The notes beneath the pieces are model-generated. The model ran no database searches and was not told the DNA's origin. It was given only the letters and a program-made list of their open reading frames with translations. This document shows positions 36,954 through 45,270 of a stretch of DNA of 64,000 nucleotides, piece after piece. Each line of letters starts with the position of its first letter. The first letter of the stretch is position 1. A program made the translations under genes and the position numbers. The stretch lies in assembly GCA_002737725.1 (NCBI GenBank), contig NSIP01000004.1:1-64000 (forward strand). Direction: 5' to 3'. Origin of the DNA: Rhodospirillaceae bacterium (GTDB lineage Bacteria; Pseudomonadota; Alphaproteobacteria; Rhodospirillales; Rhodospirillaceae).

Positions 36954-37143
36954 AGAAAACAGATCCACCCCTACTGTCTTTCGTTATCAAGAACTAAGCG
37001 CCGATCAATCTCGGCCAGCGGAACGCTGTGCGGCTTGATCGCTAAGGCTTCACTCTGCGGCCTGAGTTCAACTGAGGGCTTCCAATATATGGGTCAGCCA
37101 CTAGGCTGGGCTCGGTCACACTCAATTTTGGGGCACACACATC

Positions 37144-38151
37144 ATGCAGCGTCGCACGTTCATCTCGCAGGCTTCAGTTGTCACCGCTGCGGCATCATTC
37201 GTTACCAAAAGTGCCACGGCACAACATACCGCACCACCCTCGCCCGCGCCCTATCGTGTTGCTGTTATGCGCGTTCCGGTGATTGTGCCCCCTACGCTCG
37301 ACACGGTGGATGCCACGCGCACAAAAAATGCAGAGGCTATGGTAGCGGGTATTGAGAGCGTAATGAAGGGCCCCGGCCCCAAGCCGCGCTTGGTTGTATT
37401 TCCGGTGCTGCAATACACATCAGCGCGCCGCGCGGTGTCGGGCACGCCCATGTCGATGGTCGCCGTCGATTTGATTTCCGAGCCCTTGGACAAAGGTATT
37501 TTCAAACCCGTCATCGAGGCGTGCCGTCGGCATAATTGCTATGTGTCCACCAGCACTCAGGAGAAGGTGCCGCAACTGCCGGGCAAGTTTTTCCACACCG
37601 GCTTTATCATGGGGCCCGAGGGGTTGGTGCTGCGCTCGCCCAAGTCGCAAGCCCAAAGTGCGCCAGAAGTGAGCTACCTGCGCGACGTGGCCGATGAGTA
37701 CACCAGAATTTTCGGGCCCGATTCCATTCTGCCTGTGGTGCAAACCCCCATCGGCAACCTGGGTTGTTATGTAGAAGGCGAAGCCGAGGTCCTGGAAGTC
37801 TCGCGCCTGCTGGCATCAAAGGGGGCCGAGGTGATTGTGCACACCAGCATGGAAGGCGACGACACGCCCTGGCAGGCCATCAAGCAAGCCATCGGTTACC
37901 AGTGTCATGTGTATTTAGTCACGGGCACCACATCGCGCATTTATATGCCAAAGTCACCCGACGGCGAATGGATGGGCGGCAGTTCCACCATCGTCAATCC
38001 CGAAGGCAAGGTGCTGGCGCAAATGGGCGGCAAAGACGAAGGCTTTGTGGTGGCCGACATCGACTTGTCGGTCAACGCGGCGGCGAAGAAAAAGCACGGC
38101 CGCAACACAGTGCCCGCCTGGAACCTTTATACCAAGCTATATAAGGGATAA
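37144..38151 (+). CDS. Tat-exported nitrilase-fold (carbon-nitrogen hydrolase) protein
   Basis: This 335-aa protein starts MQRRTFISQASVVTAAASF, a good Tat signal (RRTFIS), with cleavage likely after ATA. The body is a CN-hydrolase domain. The nucleophile Cys lies in IGNLGCYVEGEAEVLEV, the Lys in LVLRSPKSQ, and the domain ends with IVNPEGKVLAQMGGKDEGFV. The first catalytic residue, a Glu in the usual FPE motif, appears replaced (FPVLQYT), so activity may be altered or the Glu may come from elsewhere. Substrates would be amides or nitriles in the periplasm. Confidence 0.82.
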   Translation: MQRRTFISQASVVTAAASFVTKSATAQHTAPPSPAPYRVAVMRVPVIVPPTLDTVDATRTKNAEAMVAGIESVMKGPGPKPRLVVFPVLQYTSARRAVSGTPMSMVAVDLISEPLDKGIFKPVIEACRRHNCYVSTSTQEKVPQLPGKFFHTGFIMGPEGLVLRSPKSQAQSAPEVSYLRDVADEYTRIFGPDSILPVVQTPIGNLGCYVEGEAEVLEVSRLLASKGAEVIVHTSMEGDDTPWQAIKQAIGYQCHVYLVTGTTSRIYMPKSPDGEWMGGSSTIVNPEGKVLAQMGGKDEGFVVADIDLSVNAAAKKKHGRNTVPAWNLYTKLYKG

Positions 38152-38244
38152 CGCAGAGCTGGATTGATCCCTGTCACAGTCAACTCTGCTTCAATGTCAT
38201 GACGTGCCTCCATACCCGACGCCACTTTAACGGAGGCAGTGACC

Positions 38245-38399
38245 ATGATATTGCAGGAATACACAGTGTGTGATCGCACCACACGGCTGTTTCACTGGAT
38301 CAGTGTACTCTGCATTATCGCGCTAATCGCGCTGGGTTCAGTGCCATGCACAAATTTTGGGGCCGCATAGCGATGATTTTGATGTGGGAACTGGCGTGA
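38245..38399 (+). pseudogene. Cytochrome b561 remnant
   Basis: After GGAGG and an ATG, the frame reads MILQEYTVCDRTTRLFHWIS then VLCIIALIALG, the typical N-terminus and first helix of bacterial cytochrome b561 (TRLFHW contains a heme-ligand His). A frame change leads to SAMHKFWGRIAMILM, resembling the LHK...G start of a later helix. It then breaks off before the dehydrogenase gene at 38449. Most of the four-helix protein is missing. Confidence 0.7.
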
Positions 38400-38448
38400 C
38401 ATCACTGCTCGTCTATATTTACGGCTTCGCCCTCTATGAGAGATCCCC

Positions 38449-39588
38449 ATGAGTAACCCCCTCTCGCGCCGTGCGGTTTTAGGGACGGCCGCCGCCATCA
38501 GTGCTCTTGGCAGCGCACACGCGGCCAACACCATCCGGGTTTACGAGAGTGGCGATTCCGGTGGCGGCACCGTCACGCTGCGTATGGTCAAACGCCCCGC
38601 TCCTGTTGCCGGTCCTGGCCAGGTGGTTATGAAGGTTCATGCCACGGGCCTCAACGCTCGCGATCGGAGCCTCCTGCGAGGCGTGCGTATTTATGGCGGT
38701 GCGGGCAAAGACCTCGCGCGCATCCCCTTCGACGACAACGCGGGCGTGGTGCTCTCGGTTGGTGCAGGTGTGACGCGCGTAAAGCCCGGTGACCATGTGA
38801 TCTGCACGCATTTTCCCTTGTGGACCGATGGCGCGTGGGACGACGCCACCATGTCGAAAATAGATTTCGGCGTGAATGTCGATGGCTTTTGTGCCGAGCA
38901 AGCGGTTGTGCCCGCCGATGGCTTAGTCAAAATCCCCGACAGTCTCTCGTTCGAACAGGCCAGCACCCTTCCCAATGCTGGTCTGACAGCATGGAATGCT
39001 GTGGTGGTCGAAGCGCAACCTCGCCCCGGTGAAACCGTTCTGACGTTAGGCACCGGTGGCGTGTCAGTCTTCTGCATGCAGTGGGCCAAAATGCTGGGCG
39101 CTCGGGTAGGCATCACCTCGTCCAGTGATAACAAACTGGCGCGCATGAAACAGCTGGGCGCAGATTTTACGATCAACTACCGCACCACACCCAACTGGAA
39201 TGAAGCCGCGCTCGCGCAAACCGGCGGCAAAGGCCTTGACGTGGTGTTCAACACCGTGGGCATCGGCGAGATGGAACGTGCGATCAAAGCCAGTGCGTCC
39301 AACGGACGGATCATGTTGATTGGCGCAAACTCCGTCACACTCAGTGGCGACAATGCTCAACCCGTGGGCCTCAAAGATTTCCCACGCAACATGATTATGC
39401 GACGTTTGAGGGTGCAAGGCGTTCTGGTGGGGAGCCGCAAAATGCTGGAAGATGCCGTAGCTGCCATTGCTGAAAAGAATATCAAGCCAATCATCGACAA
39501 AACATACTCGTTCGATCAAGTGATTGATGCGCTGAACTATATGGAAATCGGCGGCAAGGTCGGCAAAATCGTGATCAAAGTTGCATAA
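38449..39588 (+). CDS. Tat-exported medium-chain dehydrogenase/quinone oxidoreductase-like
   Basis: This 379-aa protein starts MSNPLSRRAVLGTAAAISAL, a clear Tat signal (SRRAVLG) with cleavage after AHA. The mature part is a zinc-free MDR dehydrogenase. It has a GroES-like domain with GPGQVVMKVHATGLNARDRS and GAGVTRVKPGDHVI, and a Rossmann domain with TVLTLGTGGVSVFCMQWAKM and GLDVVFNTVG. Such enzymes reduce quinones or enals with NADPH in the cytosol. Tat export of a pre-loaded cofactor enzyme has a precedent in Zymomonas glucose-fructose oxidoreductase. Alternatively the signal is not used. Confidence 0.83.
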   Translation: MSNPLSRRAVLGTAAAISALGSAHAANTIRVYESGDSGGGTVTLRMVKRPAPVAGPGQVVMKVHATGLNARDRSLLRGVRIYGGAGKDLARIPFDDNAGVVLSVGAGVTRVKPGDHVICTHFPLWTDGAWDDATMSKIDFGVNVDGFCAEQAVVPADGLVKIPDSLSFEQASTLPNAGLTAWNAVVVEAQPRPGETVLTLGTGGVSVFCMQWAKMLGARVGITSSSDNKLARMKQLGADFTINYRTTPNWNEAALAQTGGKGLDVVFNTVGIGEMERAIKASASNGRIMLIGANSVTLSGDNAQPVGLKDFPRNMIMRRLRVQGVLVGSRKMLEDAVAAIAEKNIKPIIDKTYSFDQVIDALNYMEIGGKVGKIVIKVA

Positions 39589-39602
39589 CTGAGGAGCGCA
39601 CG

Positions 39603-39710
39603 ATGTCTGTCGAAATCAATGGTCTGTTTGGTTTGCTGATACTGATTGCCGACATATTTGCGATTGTGAATGTATTGCGCAGCGGCACTCCGGCTGATGC
39701 GGCCGCGTGA
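39603..39710 (+). CDS. Short PLDc_N-like membrane protein (35 aa), possibly truncated
   Basis: An ATG preceded by GAGGAG encodes MSVEINGLFGLLILIADIFA followed by IVNVLRSGTPADAAA. The first helix plus NVLRS resembles the phospholipase-D N-terminal (PLDc_N) two-helix family. Members normally continue with a second helix (GKKVLWIV...), which is absent, so this is likely a truncated copy or a genuine single-helix version. It follows the MDR dehydrogenase by 14 nt. Confidence 0.45.
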   Translation: MSVEINGLFGLLILIADIFAIVNVLRSGTPADAAA

Positions 39711-39729
39711 CTGATCAAGTAGGTTAAAA

Positions 39730-40509
39730 TCAAGACTTATGGCGCGCAATAATCCACATTGGCCATAGTAAAGCCGTGAATAGAGCTAGCCCGAGTGCGG
39801 GCCAGGTGCCGATAAGTTCAGGTGTAAGCGACAAGACGGCAAATCCGCAAGCAATTCCGATCATCGGCTTGATGGCGCCGCCCAAAGCAGCGGCGGCACC
39901 GGCAACTCCGAACCCGCGATTGATCAAAAATGCGAGACTGGTCAGCGCGATGGGAAACACCGCAGCTATGCCTGTCGCCGAGGGTCCTATCGCGTTGCTA
40001 AGCATAACCACTGTTGCCACAAACACGCCAACAAGGAGCGCGCGCAGTGGCAACTCAAACCATGACCGCGCAGCCGAAATTTGCTTGGTGATAGGGCCCG
40101 ATTGAGGAATGCCCCAACTCACAGCAGCAACAAAGGCAATAAAATTAGCACCAAGCGCAAGCGGCCACGACCACGGCACGGCGCGTATCACAAGCGCGGT
40201 GCAAATCCATATCAGGAGCGCACTTGGAAGGCTGATCCACAGTTTTCGGCGATCAGAAAAGCGCACAAACGCTATCAGAAAAATCCAAGTGGCTGCGCCA
40301 CTGGCAAAACTAGTCAAAGCGCTGTTGGCAATGAATGCTGCATCGTGCTGAAATGCGAGCAAGACGTAAGCTGGTCCTGCAGAAACAGGAATACTGGCTA
40401 CCAAGCCACCCCACTTGGGCCCTGCCCGCTCGGCCACAACCGAGGCAATTACTACCACAAGCGTAGTCGCCAACGCCTTCATCCCTAAGGCTAGCCAAAA
40501 CGATTCCAC
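39730..40509 (-). CDS. Multi-pass membrane protein of unknown function
   Basis: This 259-aa protein has about eight hydrophobic segments with few charged loops. It starts at GTG with AGGG about 7 nt upstream. The pattern ERAGPKWGGLVASIPVSAGP, and the GLALFTALLWPMW segment near the end, resemble small transporter-like or DUF-type integral membrane proteins. The internal repeat-like halves (GPSATGIAAVFPIALTSLAF) hint at a DMT or permease fold. No substrate can be assigned. It is followed by nothing on its strand in the next 20 bp and converges on the PLDc_N-like gene. Confidence 0.65.
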   Translation of the reverse strand: MESFWLALGMKALATTLVVVIASVVAERAGPKWGGLVASIPVSAGPAYVLLAFQHDAAFIANSALTSFASGAATWIFLIAFVRFSDRRKLWISLPSALLIWICTALVIRAVPWSWPLALGANFIAFVAAVSWGIPQSGPITKQISAARSWFELPLRALLVGVFVATVVMLSNAIGPSATGIAAVFPIALTSLAFLINRGFGVAGAAAALGGAIKPMIGIACGFAVLSLTPELIGTWPALGLALFTALLWPMWIIARHKS

Positions 40510-40552
40510 GATTTACCCTAGTTACTGAAGGAAACGTCGGTGACCAAGCGAC

Positions 40553-41653
40553 TCAATAGCCCCGCTTCACATTAACCACCGAGAGCATCTTGTCGCCGGC
40601 CACATAGCGTCGCAGGTTCTCGCGCAACACCACCCAAAAACGCTCCATGCGTAAATCAGAGAAACTTGACGTATGTGGCGTAATGATAAGGTTGGGAGCT
40701 CTCCAAAGTGGATGATCTTTCGGCAGCGGCTCGGGGTCGGCAACATCGATCGCCGCGCCTGCAATAACTTTTTTTTCCAGCGCTTCAATCAAATCGGGCT
40801 GATTCACCTGCTGCCCTCGTCCGACGTTGATGAAGAAGGCCGTCGATTTCATTTTAGCAAACATTGCGGCATTAAAAAGATTCTCGGTCTCAGGTGTCAG
40901 CGGCGTCGCGTTCACCACCACATCTGCACGGGTCACAAGTTCCGGCAATTCATTCGACAGGCCCACATAGGATATATAAGACGGGCCCTCGCGTCTCGAG
41001 TTGCGCACAGCAATCACCTTCATCCCCAAGGCATTGGCGCGTTTGGAAACCTCGGTCCCAATACCGCCCAAGCCCACAATTAAAATCGTTTTACCTTGCA
41101 ACTCCATATAGTTCTCAAAGGGCAAAATTGTTTGATTCCACTCGCCCTGACGCTGCAACTCATTGTACATTGGAAAATGACGCGCAAGCGCGAAAGTCAG
41201 CGCGATGACGTGCTCGGCCATCGGTGGGCCGTACACACGTTGCATATTGGTCACTAATACCTCACCGGTCGCGATACGCGGACTATCAATACAATCGTTC
41301 ACACCCGCCGACCCTATATGCACCCATTTAGCTTTTGGTGCGGCGGCAACGGCCCCGCGGTTACAAACGCCGACAAAGGCATCGACATCAGCCGTGACCA
41401 GTTTCGTGGCATCCATTGGCCGCAGAATGGGAATGACATCGACGCCAGGCGCCACTTCACGCAGCCAAGCCGTGCGTTCCGGGCCATCAGTAAACAAGGC
41501 GATTTTTTTAGGCTTACTCCAGCCTTTCATTTCGCGCACTGGTTTGTCGCCTTCCCGTAAATCAAGTTCAGCGAGTACGCGTGCCGTATCAAGTTGCGCG
41601 ACTGCGGGCCAGGCCAACAAAATGAAGGCAAAAATAGAGAACAAATGCATCAT
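40553..41653 (-). CDS. D-2-hydroxyacid dehydrogenase with Sec signal
   Basis: This 366-aa protein starts with a signal peptide (MHLFSIFAFILLAWPAVAQ). The body is a D-isomer 2-hydroxyacid dehydrogenase. The NAD loop is VGLGGIGTEVSKRANALGMK. The catalytic Arg is in INVGRGQQVNQ, the Glu in DVADPEPLP and the His in ITPHTSS. All three catalytic residues are kept, so the enzyme core looks functional. It would interconvert 2-oxoacids and D-2-hydroxyacids. A Sec signal on a NAD enzyme is odd, because NAD is not available in the periplasm. Confidence 0.83.
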   Translation of the reverse strand: MMHLFSIFAFILLAWPAVAQLDTARVLAELDLREGDKPVREMKGWSKPKKIALFTDGPERTAWLREVAPGVDVIPILRPMDATKLVTADVDAFVGVCNRGAVAAAPKAKWVHIGSAGVNDCIDSPRIATGEVLVTNMQRVYGPPMAEHVIALTFALARHFPMYNELQRQGEWNQTILPFENYMELQGKTILIVGLGGIGTEVSKRANALGMKVIAVRNSRREGPSYISYVGLSNELPELVTRADVVVNATPLTPETENLFNAAMFAKMKSTAFFINVGRGQQVNQPDLIEALEKKVIAGAAIDVADPEPLPKDHPLWRAPNLIITPHTSSFSDLRMERFWVVLRENLRRYVAGDKMLSVVNVKRGY

Positions 41654-41860
41654 TTCACTCCGGTTTATACTTTAGCTCTTAAATTTCGCCACAGGCCGCT
41701 CGAGCGACCAATTCGGAGGCTGCGAAACCACCGATGGCTGTTTTCAGCCCCGACGTATCATGGTCATTTTTAACCTCTCCACTCAGGCTTAAGCTTAGCT
41801 TGCAAAGCGTGCCATAAGGCATATCGTTCCTCCGCTATGTTACCGCACTTTTATCGTACA

Positions 41861-41888
41861 TTGATTATATCCGTGTTCGGGTAATAAT
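41861..41888 (+). promoter_or_regulatory. Candidate sigma-70 promoter of the TonB receptor
   Basis: TTGATT (41861-41866) and AATAAT (41883-41888) are 16 bp apart and lie about 30 bp before the receptor start, which also has GGGGAG as ribosome-binding site. The spacing is slightly short and the match is visual only. Confidence 0.35.
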
Positions 41889-41918
41889 TCGTTCATTCTA
41901 AATAATGGGGAGTGGTTC

Positions 41919-44321
41919 ATGAGCTTTTCAATGAAATTAATGTCGAGCGTCGCCGCGATCACCTTAGCCGCATCGACCACAGCCGCCTTTGCTCAAAATC
42001 AGCAAAACGCCCAAATACAATCTGGCGGACTTGAGGAAATTATCGTTACCGCCCAGCGTCGGTCGGAGGATCTTCAGCGCGTCCCGATTGCCATTTCGGC
42101 ATTCTCATCCGTTGAATTGGAACGACGCCAAGTCACCAAGACGCTCGATTTGGTGAACTTCGTTCCAAATATGACTGGGTCGAACAACACCAGCTTGGGA
42201 ACTGCGAACACATATTCGCTGCGCTCGCTCAATAACACGGAGTCGATCCCAACCTTCGACCCGCCCGTTGGCACTTATGTCGACGATGTTTACATCAGCC
42301 GCCAGAACGCCAACAACTTCAGCTTCTTTGATGTCGAGAGGGTGGAAATTTTACGCGGACCACAGGGCACGCTGTTCGGGCGAAACACGACAGGCGGCGC
42401 CATCAACGTGATTATGCGAAAACCCCAAGAAGACTTCGGCGGTTTCGGCGAGGTTGGCTACGGCCGGTATAATCGCATTGAGATCCGTGGCTCGGTCGAC
42501 GCCCCGATCAACGACAAAGTGCTTACCAAGTTCTCAGCGTACTACAATAAAGATGATGGTTACACGAAAAACTTGACGACCAACGAACGCATCAATGACG
42601 AGAGCTCAAAGGGCTATCGTGCTGCCCTTCGCTTGATGATGACGGACGATCTTATTTGGGATTCATCACTTGAGTACCTCGACACCTCGCTGACTAATAT
42701 TGCCAACCAATACGACCCCACCACTGGCGATCGCATCACGCGCTCGGGGATGCGCAAAGGCAAGACTGGAACGGCATTCCTCAGTCTGTTGACCGGCGAG
42801 AAAGCCACCTGGGGCTTGCACAATACGGCCAAAATGTTGTCAGCCATCTCCAACCTGCAAGCCAGCGCTGGTGAAAGCTTCAATGTGAACTTCATCACTG
42901 GCTTCCGCGCGCTTGGCCAAGAGTTCTTAACCGACCGTTTGCTTGTCAACACATTCCCAACGGGTGGCGTTGCCAACGCGACGGACGGTGATTACGACCA
43001 GTTCACGCAAGAAATAAAGGCCAATGGTGCCTTTATGGACGGCAGCCTGAAATACGTTGCAGGGGTATTCTACCTCTACGAAGACAACATCACGGACTTC
43101 GCCGACAACAATGCGACCAACGCGACCACCGGCATTACGACGGTTGCGATTGACCGAACACTGCGCAACAAAACTGAATCAGCCGCCGGATACGCGCAAT
43201 TTGACTTCAAGCTAGTCGATGAACTGACCATGACCGCCGGTATTCGCTACACCGACGAAAAGAAAGAGGTCGACTTCCAGTCCAATGTAACCGCGCCGAA
43301 CCGCATGCTGCCTAAGGGAGGCATCGTCGTGCCGTGTACGGCACCAGCCGGTCAGCCGTTGTTTAACCCGACGACGGGCCTGGCGACAAACCCTGGGACC
43401 TGCAACATCTTCTCGACACGTGATCTCAAGGCGTTAAATATTCCGACCTCACGGAAAACCAAGATTTGGACACCTCGGTTCGCGGTTGACTATCAAGTCA
43501 TGCCCGATGTCATGCTGTTCGCCTCAGCCACGAAAGGATTCAAGTCAGGCGGCTGGAATGCGCGCGGTACGAATGCGGGCACAATTCAACCTTTCGATCC
43601 CGAGATTGTGTGGACGTACGAAACCGGGTTGCGCTCTGACTGGTTGGATAACCGCCTGCGCGTGAATACTACTGGTTACTACATGGATGTCTCTGCTGTT
43701 CAAGTGCCAGCTGCATCATTCAATCCCGCAACAGGTCAGCAAGTTTTCATCACCGGCAATTTTGCTGATATTCGTAACTATGGCGTGGAAGTCGAAGCCA
43801 CATTGATTCCAACCGACGGCCTGAACTTAACCCTAGGCCTGGGCACGCAGCATTCCCGCTATGTCAACCCGGCAGCTTCAATCGCAGCTCAACAGGCGAC
43901 ATGTAGGGCTTCGCGCGCGGCTGGCGGTGTAGGAGCAGGCAGTTGCAACGTTGCCATTGTCACGCCCACCGGCGATCTCGCGATTCCAACCCGGGCCCCA
44001 GCCACGACCATCGCCCTGGGGGCGAACTACGCCATTCCAGTGGGTGGCGATTTGCAAATCGTCCCCTCGGTGAATGCGCGTTACACCAAGGGCTTTTGGC
44101 TCTCGGGCTCAAACCAGGGCCCAAACCAAGCCAATGGCTTCCAACCTAGCTATTGGCGCGTGAATGCAGGTGTTGCGTTTGAGAATTCTGACAAAGTTTG
44201 GTCAGTCTCGGCGGGATGCGAGAACTGTTTTGGCGAAACCGTGATCACGGCGTTCTTGGCACCGGTGGCATTCTTGGATGAACCATCGCGGTGGTCCATA
44301 CGCGCAAAGTATAAGTTCTAA
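41919..44321 (+). CDS. TonB-dependent outer-membrane receptor
   Basis: This 800-aa protein has a signal peptide (SVAAITLAASTTAAFA) and TonB box LEEIIVTAQRRSE. The plug has PPVGTYVDDVYISRQN and VEILRGPQGTLFGRNTTGGA. The long barrel ends WSIRAKYKF. The early extracellular loops are rich in Asn/Thr. It is related in layout to the receptor at 29.7 kb but not a recent duplicate. A clear terminator follows at 44346. The ligand is unknown; neighbouring genes encode exported oxidoreductases, so uptake of an aromatic or organic-acid-type substrate is possible but unproven. Confidence 0.94.
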   Translation: MSFSMKLMSSVAAITLAASTTAAFAQNQQNAQIQSGGLEEIIVTAQRRSEDLQRVPIAISAFSSVELERRQVTKTLDLVNFVPNMTGSNNTSLGTANTYSLRSLNNTESIPTFDPPVGTYVDDVYISRQNANNFSFFDVERVEILRGPQGTLFGRNTTGGAINVIMRKPQEDFGGFGEVGYGRYNRIEIRGSVDAPINDKVLTKFSAYYNKDDGYTKNLTTNERINDESSKGYRAALRLMMTDDLIWDSSLEYLDTSLTNIANQYDPTTGDRITRSGMRKGKTGTAFLSLLTGEKATWGLHNTAKMLSAISNLQASAGESFNVNFITGFRALGQEFLTDRLLVNTFPTGGVANATDGDYDQFTQEIKANGAFMDGSLKYVAGVFYLYEDNITDFADNNATNATTGITTVAIDRTLRNKTESAAGYAQFDFKLVDELTMTAGIRYTDEKKEVDFQSNVTAPNRMLPKGGIVVPCTAPAGQPLFNPTTGLATNPGTCNIFSTRDLKALNIPTSRKTKIWTPRFAVDYQVMPDVMLFASATKGFKSGGWNARGTNAGTIQPFDPEIVWTYETGLRSDWLDNRLRVNTTGYYMDVSAVQVPAASFNPATGQQVFITGNFADIRNYGVEVEATLIPTDGLNLTLGLGTQHSRYVNPAASIAAQQATCRASRAAGGVGAGSCNVAIVTPTGDLAIPTRAPATTIALGANYAIPVGGDLQIVPSVNARYTKGFWLSGSNQGPNQANGFQPSYWRVNAGVAFENSDKVWSVSAGCENCFGETVITAFLAPVAFLDEPSRWSIRAKYKF

Positions 44322-44345
44322 ATCTACTTACACCTCTATAAACCG

Positions 44346-44380
44346 GGGCGCGGCGGGAAACCTCCGCGCCCTTTCTTTTT
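44346..44380 (+). terminator. Rho-independent terminator after TonB receptor
   Basis: The arms GGGCGCGG (44346-44353) and CCGCGCCC (44364-44371) pair perfectly with a 10-nt loop and are followed by TTTCTTTTT. It lies 25 bp after the receptor stop codon. Confidence 0.88.
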
Positions 44381-44431
44381 ATCGATCCCCCAAGCGGACG
44401 CAGTCTTGGCCGTGCGATCATCATCGCGTCG

Positions 44432-44602
44432 ATGTTTATAATGATTGCGTCGGTGTTCTCAGCCGTTACAGAACTGCATTATATTCTGGAATCGGTTCAC
44501 CCCAAAGAAAACACTTTCATCTACCGGCTCGATCAACGCACAGGGGTGGTTAATTTCTGCACCACCCAGCAATACATCGAGTTGTCGATTAAAGGCGAAT
44601 AA
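44432..44602 (+). CDS. Hypothetical 56-aa exported or membrane peptide
   Basis: The ATG-started frame begins MFIMIASVFSAVTELHYILE and contains FIYRLDQRTGVVNFCTTQQ, a motif-like segment seen in small proteins of unknown role where a beta hairpin carries the displayed Arg-x-x-Gly turn. The first ten residues are hydrophobic, but the stretch is short for a membrane helix. It ends 7 bp before the end of the opposing pseudogene. No ribosome-binding site is obvious. Confidence 0.45.
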   Translation: MFIMIASVFSAVTELHYILESVHPKENTFIYRLDQRTGVVNFCTTQQYIELSIKGE

Positions 44603-44608
44603 AAGGCG

Positions 44609-45260
44609 TCATTTCTTTGGCTTTGCCGTGTCGCGTGATGCTCCCACGCTTGGATTCAGAATGCGCTCGCGCATCATGTGGATATAGGATTCTGGCCCTT
44701 GCAGGCATTAAGCATAAAGAATGTGCCGCCACTTTCCTTTGGCGCGACGTAAAACCGTTAAGCAGTGATCTTGCCTGGTCATCGGTGGATGGCATTCGCG
44801 CCCTGCAGTTCATAATCATAGGCGTGATCAAAGATCGCCAAAGCCAAATTGCTATCAATCATTTTGACGCGCAGATTTGATAACCGCCACCGAATAATTC
44901 AATGACCCTACCCGTCTGCCCGAATCCAGTATCCATCAAGCTCGTCCCAGGGAAAAAACGGCTCGATGATTTCCTCGGTGATGTACAAGGGTACGGGGTC
45001 TTCGGTATCCCACACCTCGTTCAGTTTGGGGGCTGCTGGCTATTCCAAATCTCTTGCGTCTCCTTCAAGACCTCTTCGATCTCGCGATAGAGCAAGATAT
45101 CGCTGCTGCGCCCGCGGGGGCCTTATCGATCGGGTTGCGATTGAACCTTATTCTTGATATTGGGTTACGCCAGCGCAGGGCTGGCAGTGATCGACTCTAC
45201 AATCGCGCCAGCCAGTGCCAAAGCCGCGCGGCGATCAAGAACTGACTTACTCACCACCAT
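44609..45260 (-). pseudogene. Degraded Tat-signal protein of unknown family
   Basis: The start MVVSKSVLDRRAALALAGAI with ASPALA is a good Tat signal, but a TAA follows at once. Coding-like stretches continue in alternating frames: LLYREIEEVLKETQEIWNSQ, EVWDTEDPVPLYITEEIIEP, FFPWDELDGYWIRADG, LALAIFDHAYDYELQGANAI, and FYVAPKESGGTFFMLNACKG, up to GASRDTAKPKK and stop. Several stops and frameshifts separate them. The family was not recognised. It adds one more former Tat substrate to the region. Confidence 0.6.
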
Positions 45261-45270
45261 GAACGCTGCG

